Assembly (NCBI GenBank): GCA_036387135.1
Contig: DASVUH010000076.1
Location: forward strand, 1-64,000
Length of the DNA: 64,000 bases
Source: JALZCH01 sp036387135
Lineage (GTDB): Bacteria; Acidobacteriota; Blastocatellia; Pyrinomonadales; Pyrinomonadaceae
Direction of reading: 5' to 3'
Shown: positions 34,306 to 43,491 of the stretch, piece by piece
How positions within the stretch are numbered: the stretch's first letter is position 1
Layout of the letters: the number at the start of each line of letters is the position of its first letter
Program-made: the position numbers and the translations under genes
The notes under the pieces: generated by a model
What the model saw: the letters and a program-made list of their open reading frames with translations, nothing else
What the model was told of the DNA's origin: nothing
The model's database searches: none

Positions 34306-34723
34306 GTTGTCTCCTTTAGTGTCTCTGAAAATTATGCAGCTAAGCCTCTTAATAATTGATACTCAGCCCATTCTGACATTTCTTGTTCTAGCTAATAATG
34401 CGTTTTTCTTTTAAAACATTACACAAAATCAAACTGTTAATATTTTCTGCTTACTAGCGCATGAAACTAACGCAAAAAACGATCATCCCAAACCAAAAGT
34501 TAAGTATTTTAGTTTCGTGCGTAATATTATTTTTCAATTCAAATAACTTGGATTGAATAGTATGTTTAAGAAAACTTATCGCAGATTGAAATAAGATATT
34601 AAAAGTGAAGATAGGTAGTTTTTATTTGATAGGATTATTTAAGCACCAAATATTCGCTAGTGAATTTAAGCATCGAATGTTCCAGTGAACAAACGATGCT
34701 TAAAAACATATTTTTGTTTCAAC
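34306..34723. other. Intergenic stretch with short repeat and dcd terminator
   Basis: No supportable gene. Two related segments of about 25 bases lie side by side at 34639-34664 and 34666-34689 (TTAAGCACC... and TTAAGCATC..., each ending near GTGAA). The stem TTTAAGCATCG/CGATGCTTAAA (34665-34704) is a likely terminator for the convergent dcd gene on the minus strand. Confidence 0.5.
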
Positions 34724-35311
34724 TTAAACTTTCGCGTAAGTCAAACCAGTTTGTCCCTGATATTTCCCGCCGCGATCTTCATAGGAAACCGCACAATTTT
34801 CGTCAGATTCAAAAAACAAAATCTGCCCGACGCCTTCATTAACGTAAACTCTCAGCGGAAGATTTGCCAGATTCGCAATCTCGACCACCAATCTCCCCGT
34901 CCAACCGGCTTCGAGCGGAGTTGTATTAACGAGCAAACCTGCGCGCGCATACGTAGATTTTCCGAGCGCTATTCCGGTTACATTGCGCGGCATTCGGAAA
35001 GTTTCGACCGTTACGCCCAAACCGTAATGATGCGGCGGGAGCAAATAATAACGCGCGCCGTCTTCGGCGGTGCGAAGCGGCGGTTCGATGAGCGAAGATT
35101 CGGCAAAGTGTTTCGGATCAATCTCGTCGCCGCGAATCGGTGAAAACACGCGAAATCCGTCGTCCGCGAGGCGCATATCGTAGCCGTAGCTCGAAGCTCC
35201 GGCGGAAATTATTTTATTTTCGCCGGCGTAACGCATGAGTTCAGGCAAAAACGGGTCAATCATTTTTGCTTCTTCAGCCATCCGGCGAATCCAAAGGTCT
35301 GATTTAATCAT
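34724..35311 (-). CDS. dcd: dCTP deaminase
   Basis: A 195-residue enzyme of the normal length that converts dCTP to dUTP, feeding thymidylate synthesis. Signatures: GASSYGYDMRLADDG near residue 40, the GKSTYARAGL segment (about 117) and the active-site text TPLEAGWTGRLVVEIAN with the catalytic glutamate. Start ATG at 35311. It lies 21 bases after the methyltransferase gene on the same strand, probably one operon. Confidence 0.95.
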   Translation of the reverse strand: MIKSDLWIRRMAEEAKMIDPFLPELMRYAGENKIISAGASSYGYDMRLADDGFRVFSPIRGDEIDPKHFAESSLIEPPLRTAEDGARYYLLPPHHYGLGVTVETFRMPRNVTGIALGKSTYARAGLLVNTTPLEAGWTGRLVVEIANLANLPLRVYVNEGVGQILFFESDENCAVSYEDRGGKYQGQTGLTYAKV

Positions 35312-35332
35312 TCAAAAATTCCTGTTTAAATT

Positions 35333-36103
35333 TTAAAGTTTTTTGGCTCGCGTGGCGATGTAAGTCGGCATAAAACGCGCGAGCGGGTGACGGCGATGAT
35401 GATCTTCGTAAAAACCGATTAACGCAAATCCGGCGTCAAGCTGTCCGCCGATTTGGTCTGCCAAAGTATGACTGAATTCGAGCGGCTCGCCTTTGTCCGT
35501 GTAAAAACGCCGTTCTTCCTCCGTTAGATTTTCCAAATCCGAATACGGCAGCGCGTATTTAATTTCAAGCTCGCCTTTTTCGGCAAGCAATGGATCGAAA
35601 ATGTACAAAGCCGGTTTATTAAAACCAGCCAAAAGCGTGCCGCCGCAACGCAAAACTCTGTAACATTCGCGCCAGACGGGGCGAACGGCGGGCGCGAAAC
35701 AATTTGAAACCGGATGAAAAATCAAATCGAAGCTCTGGTCGGCAAAAACCGAAAGGTCTGCCATTTCGCCCTGGACGGTTTTGAGAGATAAATTCTCGCG
35801 CGCGGCGACTTTTAAATCCTGTTCGAGCTGTGCGGGCGAATTATCGAAAACCGTTACATTTGCGCCCGTCGCCGCCAGAACCGGGGCTTGCTGCCCGCCG
35901 CCCGAAGCGAGACACAAAACGTCAACGCCTTTTAAATCCGCCGGAAACCAATCGCGCGGCGCGGGCTTTGTTTCAGTCAAAAGAATCGAAAATTCGCCGC
36001 GTCTAGCCGCCTCAATTGTTTCCGCAGAAACCGGCACAGTCCATTCGTTTCCCTTTTCGACCTCGCGGTTCCAAGCGGCGCGGTTGTATTCGACGATGTT
36101 CAT
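35333..36103 (-). CDS. Class I SAM-dependent methyltransferase
   Basis: A 256-residue methyltransferase from ATG at 36103 (a TTG 12 bases earlier is less likely). SAM-binding motif I reads VLCLASGGGQQAPVLAATG, motif II VTVFDNSPAQLEQDL, and the catalytic-side strand is FDLIFHPVSNCF. The substrate is unknown; the closest general class is small-molecule methyltransferases of the methyltransf_11 kind. Co-directional with dcd. Confidence 0.85.
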   Translation of the reverse strand: MNIVEYNRAAWNREVEKGNEWTVPVSAETIEAARRGEFSILLTETKPAPRDWFPADLKGVDVLCLASGGGQQAPVLAATGANVTVFDNSPAQLEQDLKVAARENLSLKTVQGEMADLSVFADQSFDLIFHPVSNCFAPAVRPVWRECYRVLRCGGTLLAGFNKPALYIFDPLLAEKGELEIKYALPYSDLENLTEEERRFYTDKGEPLEFSHTLADQIGGQLDAGFALIGFYEDHHRRHPLARFMPTYIATRAKKL

Positions 36104-36135
36104 TGAAAAACTCAAAAAGACAATTTCGAGTTCTT

Positions 36136-36999
36136 TTATTTATCATTTCCAGCCGCCGAGTTCAAACGCAAGCTGCCGTCGCCGACTGTGAATAAAAATT
36201 TTGCGCCGCCGGTTCCGGCTCTCGCCTGGATTGCTTTTTCGGTAAATTTCGCGCGGTCGCGCGGTTTTAGAGTGTGAAAGGAATTTTCGATTTGTCCCGT
36301 GCGTAAGATTTCGGCGTTAACATCGGCGTTCATATCCGGCGGCATTGTGACGTTTAACTCTCCGTTCGCCACCTGCACGTCCGCGCCGCTTCCGCGCCAG
36401 CTTCTCGCCGTTGCATTAAACTTTATTTTGCCGCTGCCGAAAGTCGCCATTACCACACCGCCCGAAAACGTCAGGTCTGCGTTTTCCGTTTGGGAGGCTT
36501 TAATCACAATCACGCCTTCGACGCCCGATAAATTTAAATCGCCGCGCCCGGAATTAATCTCCAAATCGGTGAACGACGGCAGCTTGATTCGATAATCAAT
36601 GCGAAACGGAACGTTTAAAAGCCGTTTCGGAAATTGCTTGAAATTCTTTTTAAGAAATTGTTTGTCGTGCGCGCCGGTCGTCAAAATGCGGACGTGGTTG
36701 GTTTCGGCGTCGGCGACAAAACTGTTGGCTTGCCCGAGCAAATTTAAATCTTCTTCGCTGGCGGCTTCGATTGAGATTTCAGCCGTAATTTCGATTTGTC
36801 TTTGCTGCCAGCCTTCGATTGCGATTGAACCGGCGGGCGCGCCCAAAATCGTGACGCTGCCGCCCGGATTCAAATCGAGACGCTCGGTTTTAATTGTTGT
36901 GCGCTTAAAACGATTTTGCTGCGAATCGTTTTGTCCGAAAATGAAAAGCGGCAGCGTAAATAAAACGGCTGCCGCAATTAAGATTTGTTTTGATTTCAC
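36136..36999 (-). CDS. DUF4097-like secreted beta-repeat protein
   Basis: About 287 residues from GTG at 36999; a TTG at 37023 that overlaps the upstream gene is the alternative. A signal peptide (ILIAAAVLFTLPLFIFG) precedes a right-handed beta-repeat region: GGSVTILGAPAGSIAIEGW, LEINSGRGDLNLSGVEGVIV. This is the DUF4097/DUF4098 adhesin-like pattern. It follows a paralogous gene with only 4 bases between them. Probably an envelope stress-linked protein, because an anti-sigma/ECF pair lies just upstream. Confidence 0.75.
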   Translation of the reverse strand: MKSKQILIAAAVLFTLPLFIFGQNDSQQNRFKRTTIKTERLDLNPGGSVTILGAPAGSIAIEGWQQRQIEITAEISIEAASEEDLNLLGQANSFVADAETNHVRILTTGAHDKQFLKKNFKQFPKRLLNVPFRIDYRIKLPSFTDLEINSGRGDLNLSGVEGVIVIKASQTENADLTFSGGVVMATFGSGKIKFNATARSWRGSGADVQVANGELNVTMPPDMNADVNAEILRTGQIENSFHTLKPRDRAKFTEKAIQARAGTGGAKFLFTVGDGSLRLNSAAGNDK

Positions 37000-37003
37000 T
37001 TTT

Positions 37004-37729
37004 TTAACGTAGAATAAAAGCAATTGTCCCGCGTTTATTAAGAATCGTCATATTAGCGCGACCGTCATTAACGCTGCCGGTAACTTTACGCCCTCCGCTC
37101 TGAAAACTCAATCCCGAATTTGCCAGAGGTCCGAGCGCAAAATTGTTGGGTTCCGACGCAGTTGCGGAAAGCCGGAAAGACGAAGAAAAAGGAATGCGAA
37201 TGTTAATGTCGCCGCGCAACAATTTAAAGCTGTAAGTTCCGCCGGATTGCAGCGTGCCGTCGAAAAAGATATTGCCGCTTGAGCTTTCCGCCATCACCGT
37301 GTCGGCTTTGATATTGGATAAGCTAACGTCGCCGTCAAGACTGATTTTAGCGCGAATCATCGAACCGGAAACGTCGCGGACTTCTAAATTGCCCAATTTG
37401 GTTTCGATGTCAACCGATGAATCGTAAGGCACCCAGACTTTGAAATTAATGCTGCCGACATCGCCGCGTCCCTGATTGTCGCGGACGATGTTAATAGTTA
37501 GCGCATTGTTTGACGATTCGGGGAGCATTTTCGCCGCCGACGATTCCATTTTCGCCGAGACGCGGATTTCGTCGCGCTGCCAGCCGTAAACGGTAATCGT
37601 CCCCGTCATATTGGTGAGCTGAAGCCGGACATTTTTATTTGTCCGATAAGTTTTGGTAAATTGCTTCTGCGCCCAAACAGCGGGCGAAAAAACCAGTGAA
37701 GCAAAAATAATGAGTAAACAAGCCTTCAT
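37004..37729 (-). CDS. DUF4097-like secreted beta-repeat protein
   Basis: A 241-residue protein with a signal peptide (MKACLLIIFASLVFSPAVWA) and DUF4097-type repeats: LQLTNMTGTITVYGWQRDEI, ETKLGNLEVRDVSGSM, AESSSGNIFFDGTL. It shares layout and the VYGW/IEGWQ..EI segment with the next gene, so the two probably arose by duplication. Family members are often found downstream of ECF sigma/anti-sigma genes, as here. Confidence 0.82.
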   Translation of the reverse strand: MKACLLIIFASLVFSPAVWAQKQFTKTYRTNKNVRLQLTNMTGTITVYGWQRDEIRVSAKMESSAAKMLPESSNNALTINIVRDNQGRGDVGSINFKVWVPYDSSVDIETKLGNLEVRDVSGSMIRAKISLDGDVSLSNIKADTVMAESSSGNIFFDGTLQSGGTYSFKLLRGDINIRIPFSSSFRLSATASEPNNFALGPLANSGLSFQSGGRKVTGSVNDGRANMTILNKRGTIAFILR

Positions 37730-37745
37730 TCTTCGAGTCTTTGCG

Positions 37746-37851
37746 TAAATAGTAAATCGTAAATAGCGCGCGGCGTAAAAGGTTGTTAGAGCAAAACAAC
37801 CTGAGAACAGCTAAATTACCACACCGGACGCTATTCACGATTTACTATTCA
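37746..37851. repeat. Inverted repeat of the 'agtaaatcgtaaatag' type
   Basis: The arms 37746-37768 (AGTAAATCGTAAATAGCG at its core) and 37829-37851 match at 21 of 23 positions as reverse complements, with 60 bases between. It is one of several hairpin-forming intergenic elements in this window, located between the anti-sigma gene and the DUF4097 pair. Confidence 0.7.
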
Positions 37852-37859
37852 CTAAAACC

Positions 37860-38627
37860 TTATAAATCAGCAAACTCCCGCAACAATTCCATTTTGTCGC
37901 TGAGCGCCGAGTTGAGCATTTCTTCGGAAACTTCGTCGTGAGGATTAACCTGCAACTGTTTTTCCTGTTCGGCGACGATCATATCAAGCTCTTGCAAATT
38001 ACGGTCGAAAGCATCGCGCAGGTGCTGATTCCATTGTCTTTTGCGCTGTTCAACGCGGCGCTGCCAGTAATCAATCGCAATTTGCTGTTCCTGAAGGCGC
38101 GCGTCAATGCCGGTGTGCGGTTTTTCAGCCACTTTCGTAAAACCGAAACCGCTCAAAACCTGCGACATCATGCCGGTTTGTTGAGCGGTCGAGGCGGAAA
38201 AAGCCGGAGCATTCGCCGTCGAATTCTGCTGCAAAGCGACAACGGTCACGAGCGCAGTGATCACGACGGTTCCTAAAACCGCCGAAGCGAGCTGATGCGA
38301 CGATAACTGCCAGTTTTGATTCAGCCAGCGCGCGGCGAAACCGCCGTTAGCGTGGGCGGGCTGCAATTGCGGATCTTTATGGACAAGCGCGCTTTGTTCG
38401 CCTTCAATCAAATTGCTGATCCGCAGCCACAAAGCTTGTGAGTTCGGCGGCGAGTCGGGAGCGTTTCTGACTTCCAAACAGCAATTTAGAATCGCCGAAA
38501 AATCCGCGCGCAAAACAGCGCACGGCGCGCAAATTTCAAAATGGCTTTCGATTGCGGCACAGTCTTGTTCCGATAGTTCACCGTCTAGATATTCGTTGAC
38601 GTGTGCCTGACACCATTCACAGTTCAT
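37860..38627 (-). CDS. Membrane anti-sigma factor with zinc-finger (zf-HC2) domain
   Basis: A 255-residue protein. The N-terminal zinc-binding anti-sigma domain carries MNCEWCQAHVNEYLDGELS and HFEICAPC, the HxxxCxxC pattern. A single membrane helix (about 113-132, ASAVLGTVVITALVTVVAL) leads to an extracytoplasmic part with a coiled-coil-like helix (about 185-245). It should hold the ECF sigma factor encoded 150 bases upstream inactive until an envelope signal arrives. Confidence 0.9.
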   Translation of the reverse strand: MNCEWCQAHVNEYLDGELSEQDCAAIESHFEICAPCAVLRADFSAILNCCLEVRNAPDSPPNSQALWLRISNLIEGEQSALVHKDPQLQPAHANGGFAARWLNQNWQLSSHQLASAVLGTVVITALVTVVALQQNSTANAPAFSASTAQQTGMMSQVLSGFGFTKVAEKPHTGIDARLQEQQIAIDYWQRRVEQRKRQWNQHLRDAFDRNLQELDMIVAEQEKQLQVNPHDEVSEEMLNSALSDKMELLREFADL

Positions 38628-38776
38628 TTTTCATTAGCCTCGAAATCGAAAAAACTTCATGGTTGCCGTCGCGCAACCTTTTGGATAAATTTGCCGCTTG
38701 AAAAACGGCTCATTTTTTATGTGTGCGGCGGCTTCGATTAAAAATTCGTTATAACCGGAGCGCACAAGTTTGGAAG

Positions 38777-39457
38777 CTACGAAACTTCATTTTGTTGCCT
38801 TAGCAAATCACGTAATTTTCTGCGCGCCTTGTGAAGCTGCGATTTCGACGTGCCGATGCTCAAACCGAGCATCTTTGCAATCTCTTCGTGTTCGTAGCCT
38901 TCAACGTCGTGCAAAACGAAAATCGTGCGATAACCGCGCGGCAATTGACTGATTGCTTTATCCAAAGCGATGCGGTCAACCACCGGCATTCGGTCGTAAT
39001 GTTCCGTTCCGGGAACGATTTGTTCCGGCGTGTCGCCTTCTTCGGTCGTTTTTTCGTCTTTAACCGAGCGTTTGCGGAAATGCATTAAAACCTGATTGAC
39101 CGTCAAACGGTGCAGCCAGGTCGTAAACGCCGATTCGCCGCGAAAGCTGCCGATTTTGCGGAAAAGCTGGATAAAAACTTCCTGCGTCAAATCTTCGGCT
39201 TCGGGCGGATTTTGCGTCATCCGCAGACAAAGACTGTAAACGCGGCGATGATGCCGCTGATAAATTCGCTCAAACGCCGCCATTTCGCCGCCCGCCGCCG
39301 CTTGCGTGAGAGCGTAATCGCTCGCTTGCGCGTCCGGTTTCGGCTTTGATTTGGATTCCGTTAGTTTGGTCGAATCGGGAACATCTAAGGGCTTGGCGTT
39401 TTCGTCCTGCTCGATATGGCAGGAAACGCCGTCTAAAGTTTGCGAAGTCACATTCAT
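38777..39457 (-). CDS. ECF-type sigma factor (RpoE-like)
   Basis: A 226-residue sigma factor with an unusual 55-residue N-terminal extension. Region 2: AFERIYQRHHRRVYSLCLRM, then EAEDLTQEVFIQLFRKI and TWLHRLTVNQVLMHFRK. Region 4: LPRGYRTIFVLHDVEGYEHE, then IGTSKSQLHKARRKLR. The zf-HC2 anti-sigma factor follows on the same strand, and the DUF4097 genes beyond it are plausible targets. Confidence 0.93.
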   Translation of the reverse strand: MNVTSQTLDGVSCHIEQDENAKPLDVPDSTKLTESKSKPKPDAQASDYALTQAAAGGEMAAFERIYQRHHRRVYSLCLRMTQNPPEAEDLTQEVFIQLFRKIGSFRGESAFTTWLHRLTVNQVLMHFRKRSVKDEKTTEEGDTPEQIVPGTEHYDRMPVVDRIALDKAISQLPRGYRTIFVLHDVEGYEHEEIAKMLGLSIGTSKSQLHKARRKLRDLLRQQNEVS

Positions 39458-39645
39458 CGTTCGCGCTCCAAATTTTCGATTCCTCTGTACAGAGTCTGTG
39501 CAATCTCGCGGTTATGACGCGGTTGTCCTTTATCATAGTTGCTCGAAAGGCGCGGATTTTTTACAACTTTTAATTTATAGGCGGCAACCAAACCGATTCG
39601 CTTGACAGTTGCCGTACAAACGGGTTTTGCTTGAGCGTACGAAAA

Positions 39646-41727
39646 ATGCTCGAATCCCCCGAACAAAAAAGAGCCGATTCAAACGCCGCGCCGCAGATAA
39701 TGCTGGCGATTGTTCCATTTCGGCTTCTGCGCGGCGAGACCAAAACGCCGCTCGGCGTCGGTCTGGCGGACGCTTTGACGATTCGCCTCCACGATGTCGA
39801 AGGGCTGTCGGTGCGACCGACCGGAGCAGTGCTGCCGCTCGCCGAGAAAATCGAAGATTCGTTTGAATTGGGCAGACGGCTCGGCGTTGATTATATTTTG
39901 GACGGTCACATTCTGCCCGCCGAATCGCGGACGCGCTTTAGCGTTCAGCTTCTCGACATCAGTAATCAAAGCGTGTTGTGGGCGTCGCAGTTTGACGAAA
40001 CCGAAGCCGACATTTTTCATCTCGAAGATTCGATTTCCGCCCGAATCGTCGAGATGTTACTGCCGCAGCTAACCGAAAAAGCCAACAAACAGAAAAAGGA
40101 TTTTTCGATAAAGCCGATTACGTCTTCCGAAATAACCGGGGAAATTATAGAAAAAGATGCAGACACAAATCCGCTGCACGATTCGAGAAACGACACATTA
40201 AATCTGCCCGGAGAAATTGAAGAGAAAAAACGAAATTTTAATTATCTTTTCATTGCGGCAATCGCGTTTGCAGTTCTAACCGTCGGCGCGACTGCTTATT
40301 TTCTGTTTCGTCCCGCCAATAACACGCAGACGAACGCAATAACTCTGGTTGTCCTGCCGTTTAAAAGCGAAAATGCGGCGACAAATTCGATTGGAAGCGG
40401 TTTGGCTGACGCTTTGAGCGGAAAGCTCGGAGCGGTCAAGGCGATTTCGGTCCTCTCGTCGGGCGCGGGGCGCGAAATTGCCAAAAACGAAGGCGAAATC
40501 AACGTTTCCGCCCAAAAACTCGGAGCTGATTATGTTTTGCGCGGCTATTTGCAAACAATCGGCGACAAGAGCGAGTTTAACGCCGAGCTGATAAACGCCA
40601 AAAACGGGCAAAATTTATTTGCCGAAAAATTTACGGCAAATGCAGGTGATTTGCTGACTCTGCAAAATCTCGCCGCCGAAGGAGTTTTAGAGGCGTTGTC
40701 AATCGTTCCGACGCGCGAAGAACGCGCGCTGCTCAATAAACGCCACACCGAAAACGCGCTCGCTTACGAGCTTTATCTCATCGGGCGTTTCCAAATGGCG
40801 AACCGCTCGCCGGAAAATCTGCGCCGCGCCATTCAGACTTTTAATCAAGCGGCGGAGCGCGATCCGAATTTTGCTTTGCCCTATGTCGGCATTGCCGATT
40901 GTTATTCGCTGCTCGTGCTCTACGACATTCCGCCGCCGCCCAATGCCTACAAAATCGCTGAAGAAAACGCATTGCGCGCGCTCAAGCTCGACGAAAATTT
41001 GAGCGAGGCGCACGCCTCGCTCGGCTATATCAGATTCAACGGCGAGCGAAATTTTGAAGCGGCGGAAAAAGAATTTCGCCGCGCCATCCGTCTCAATCCA
41101 TCTTATGTGGCAACGCATCACTGGTTTGCTCTGGCGCTGTCGGGAACAGGCAAACACGATGAAGCGCTTGCCGAAATTAAAACCGCGCAAAGACTTGATC
41201 CGACCGCGCTGATTGTTCGGTCTGCTGCCGGAATGATTTATTTCCGCGCCCGCCGTTATGAAGAAGGTTTGGCGGAAATTTCAGACGCTTTAAAAATCAA
41301 TCCGGCATTCGTTCCGGGACATAAAGCTGCGCGCTGGATTTATCAGGCGCAGGGCGATTACGATGCCGCGCTCGCCGCTTTTCAAAAAGAGCGAAGCTAC
41401 AGCGGAGCAAACGATGAAGATTTAGGCTGGCTGGTTATCCAGGCTCAAGTCGAAGCCATCGGCAATAATCGAGACGAAGCCGCGCGTCTTCTCGAAAAAG
41501 CCTTAAACGATCCGTTCGTTCAGCGAAATCCGACTTCTTACGCCAACGAAATCGCGCTCGCTTTTGCCGCTCTGAACGACCGGGAAAACGCTTTAGCGTG
41601 GCTTGAAAAGGCGTATCTCGCAAACGACCACAGCATCTGCTTCCTCAATGAAGAACCGCGTTTTGATAATCTCAGCCAGGACCCGCGTTTCGTCGCGCTG
41701 GTGCAAAAATCAAAAACTCCGAATTAA
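39646..41727 (+). CDS. FlgO/TolB-N-like and TPR repeat protein
   Basis: A 693-residue protein. Two FlgO/TolB-N-like domains are present: AIVPFRLLRGETKTPLGVG with DYILDGHI at about 25-135, and VVLPFKSENAATNSIGSG with DYVLRGYL after a membrane helix (about 210-230, FIAAIAFAVLTVGATAYFLF). At least six TPR units follow (about 370-690: LNPSYVATHHWFALALSG, INPAFVPGHKAARWIYQ). This plan is usual for acidobacterial regulators, often with a DNA-binding or kinase domain, which is absent here. I chose ATG at 39646. Confidence 0.82.
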   Translation: MLESPEQKRADSNAAPQIMLAIVPFRLLRGETKTPLGVGLADALTIRLHDVEGLSVRPTGAVLPLAEKIEDSFELGRRLGVDYILDGHILPAESRTRFSVQLLDISNQSVLWASQFDETEADIFHLEDSISARIVEMLLPQLTEKANKQKKDFSIKPITSSEITGEIIEKDADTNPLHDSRNDTLNLPGEIEEKKRNFNYLFIAAIAFAVLTVGATAYFLFRPANNTQTNAITLVVLPFKSENAATNSIGSGLADALSGKLGAVKAISVLSSGAGREIAKNEGEINVSAQKLGADYVLRGYLQTIGDKSEFNAELINAKNGQNLFAEKFTANAGDLLTLQNLAAEGVLEALSIVPTREERALLNKRHTENALAYELYLIGRFQMANRSPENLRRAIQTFNQAAERDPNFALPYVGIADCYSLLVLYDIPPPPNAYKIAEENALRALKLDENLSEAHASLGYIRFNGERNFEAAEKEFRRAIRLNPSYVATHHWFALALSGTGKHDEALAEIKTAQRLDPTALIVRSAAGMIYFRARRYEEGLAEISDALKINPAFVPGHKAARWIYQAQGDYDAALAAFQKERSYSGANDEDLGWLVIQAQVEAIGNNRDEAARLLEKALNDPFVQRNPTSYANEIALAFAALNDRENALAWLEKAYLANDHSICFLNEEPRFDNLSQDPRFVALVQKSKTPN

Positions 41728-41798
41728 ATTGAAAAAATTCCGTCTTTCGCGCACAATGGCGGCACAGTTTCAGAAAAAGTTAAGAAGTGGGAGAATTT

Positions 41799-43361
41799 AT
41801 GCTTTTTCGCACTCAGTCAGCCGCCGTTTACGGCATTGACGCCAACCTCGTTGACATCGAAGTCAATCTCCAGCCAATCAAAGGCGAAGCCGATTCAAAT
41901 CCAATCGTCACCATCGTCGGATTGCCGGACGCCGCCGTCCGCGAATCCAAAGAACGAATTCGCGCCGCAATTACCAACAGCTCATACTTTTTCCCGTTTC
42001 ACAAAACCGTCATCAATCTCGCTCCGGCAGACGTGCGAAAAGAAGGCGCGAGCTTTGATTTGCCCATCGCGCTCGGAATTTTGGGCGCTAACGGCGATTT
42101 GGGAAAAGCCGAAAATCTGACCGAAATTTTAGCCGTCGGCGAATTGTCGCTCGACGGGCGAGTTCGCAACGTACGCGGCGTTTTGCCGATTGCCATCAAA
42201 GCGAGAGAAAGCGGAATCCGGGATTTAATCGTGCCTGAAGAAAACGCCCGCGAAGCCGCAGTTGTTGCCGGAATCCGTGTTTTTCCCGTTACGACTTTGC
42301 GCGACGCCGTGGAAACGATCATCGCGCTGCATTCTCAAAATCCGCCTCTGCCTTTAACGGTCACAGCGGCTGAAATTATGCAGCAACAACCAAATTACTC
42401 GGTTGATTTCCGCGAAGTTCGCGGGCAAAACTCGGCAAAGCGCGCACTCGAAATCGCCAGCGCGGGCGGGCATAATATTCTTCTTGTAGGTCCGCCGGGT
42501 TCGGGAAAAACAATGCTCGCCAAACGTCTGCCGACGATTTTGCCGCCGCTCGAATTTGAAGAAGCTCTTGAAATTACCAAAATTTATTCGGTCGCCGGAA
42601 TGACAAATAATTCCGGTTTGATTACGGCTCGCCAGTTTCGCTCGCCGCATCACACAATTTCCGACGCCGGTTTAATCGGCGGCGGAGCGGTTCCGAAACC
42701 GGGCGAAGTTTCTCTGGCGCATCACGGCGTTTTGTTTCTCGACGAATTGCCGGAATTTGACCGGAACGTTTTAGAAGTCCTCCGCCAGCCGATGGAAGAC
42801 GAGCGCGTTACGATTTCGCGCGCCGCGATGTCCCTGACGTTTCCCGCTTCGTTTTTGTTTGTCGGCGCGATGAATCCCTGCCCGTGCGGAAATTTCGGCT
42901 CGGCGCAGGAATGTCGCTGCTCACCCGTTCAGATTCAGCGTTATCTCGGCAGAATTTCCGGTCCGCTGCTCGACAGAATTGATATTCACATCGAAGTTCC
43001 TGCGGTGAAATTTCAGGAATTGCGCGGGCGCGATCTGCCCGACGGCGAAAGCTCGGAAACGATTCGGCAGCGGGTCGTCAAAGCGCGCCGGATTCAGCTC
43101 GAAAGACTCGCGGGCGAAGGCGTTTTTTCAAACGCCGCGATGCCGCCGAAATTGATTCGCCGGCATTGCGAGCTTGAGCCGGAGGCGGAAAAGATGCTTG
43201 AGCGCGCAATGACCAGACAAGGGCTTTCGGCTCGCGCTCACGACCGCATTTTAAAAGTCTCCCGCACCATTGCCGATTTGGATTCGAGCGAGCAAATTCG
43301 ATTAACGCATTTGAGCGAAGCAATCGGTTATCGCTCGCTCGACCGAAATTATTGGTCGTAA
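41799..43361 (+). CDS. comM: YifB/ComM-family Mg-chelatase-like AAA+ ATPase
   Basis: A 520-residue ATPase with the N-terminal Lon-protease-like domain (VGLPDAAVRESKERIRAAI, GELSLDGRVRNVRGVLP). The AAA+ core has Walker A GPPGSGKTMLAKRLP (about 230), Walker B GVLFLDELPEF and the cysteine pair region MNPCPCGNFG. The C-terminal Mg-chelatase domain ends RLTHLSEAIGYRSLDR. ComM drives branch migration of DNA during natural transformation in other bacteria. ATG at 41799 has GGGAG upstream. Confidence 0.93.
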   Translation: MLFRTQSAAVYGIDANLVDIEVNLQPIKGEADSNPIVTIVGLPDAAVRESKERIRAAITNSSYFFPFHKTVINLAPADVRKEGASFDLPIALGILGANGDLGKAENLTEILAVGELSLDGRVRNVRGVLPIAIKARESGIRDLIVPEENAREAAVVAGIRVFPVTTLRDAVETIIALHSQNPPLPLTVTAAEIMQQQPNYSVDFREVRGQNSAKRALEIASAGGHNILLVGPPGSGKTMLAKRLPTILPPLEFEEALEITKIYSVAGMTNNSGLITARQFRSPHHTISDAGLIGGGAVPKPGEVSLAHHGVLFLDELPEFDRNVLEVLRQPMEDERVTISRAAMSLTFPASFLFVGAMNPCPCGNFGSAQECRCSPVQIQRYLGRISGPLLDRIDIHIEVPAVKFQELRGRDLPDGESSETIRQRVVKARRIQLERLAGEGVFSNAAMPPKLIRRHCELEPEAEKMLERAMTRQGLSARAHDRILKVSRTIADLDSSEQIRLTHLSEAIGYRSLDRNYWS

Positions 43362-43491
43362 GCTATTTTGGTATTTATTAAGTTGTAAATCTTTGTTTCT
43401 TGATGTAGATATTAACTAAACAAACGGGAAGCTTCACGCCAATCCGAGCGACTTTAAATATTATTTGTTTTCTCCCTTTTTTAAAATTTGA

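Noticed and set aside
34639..34689. Start of a repeat array
   Set aside because: Only two diverged copies of about 25 bases are present.
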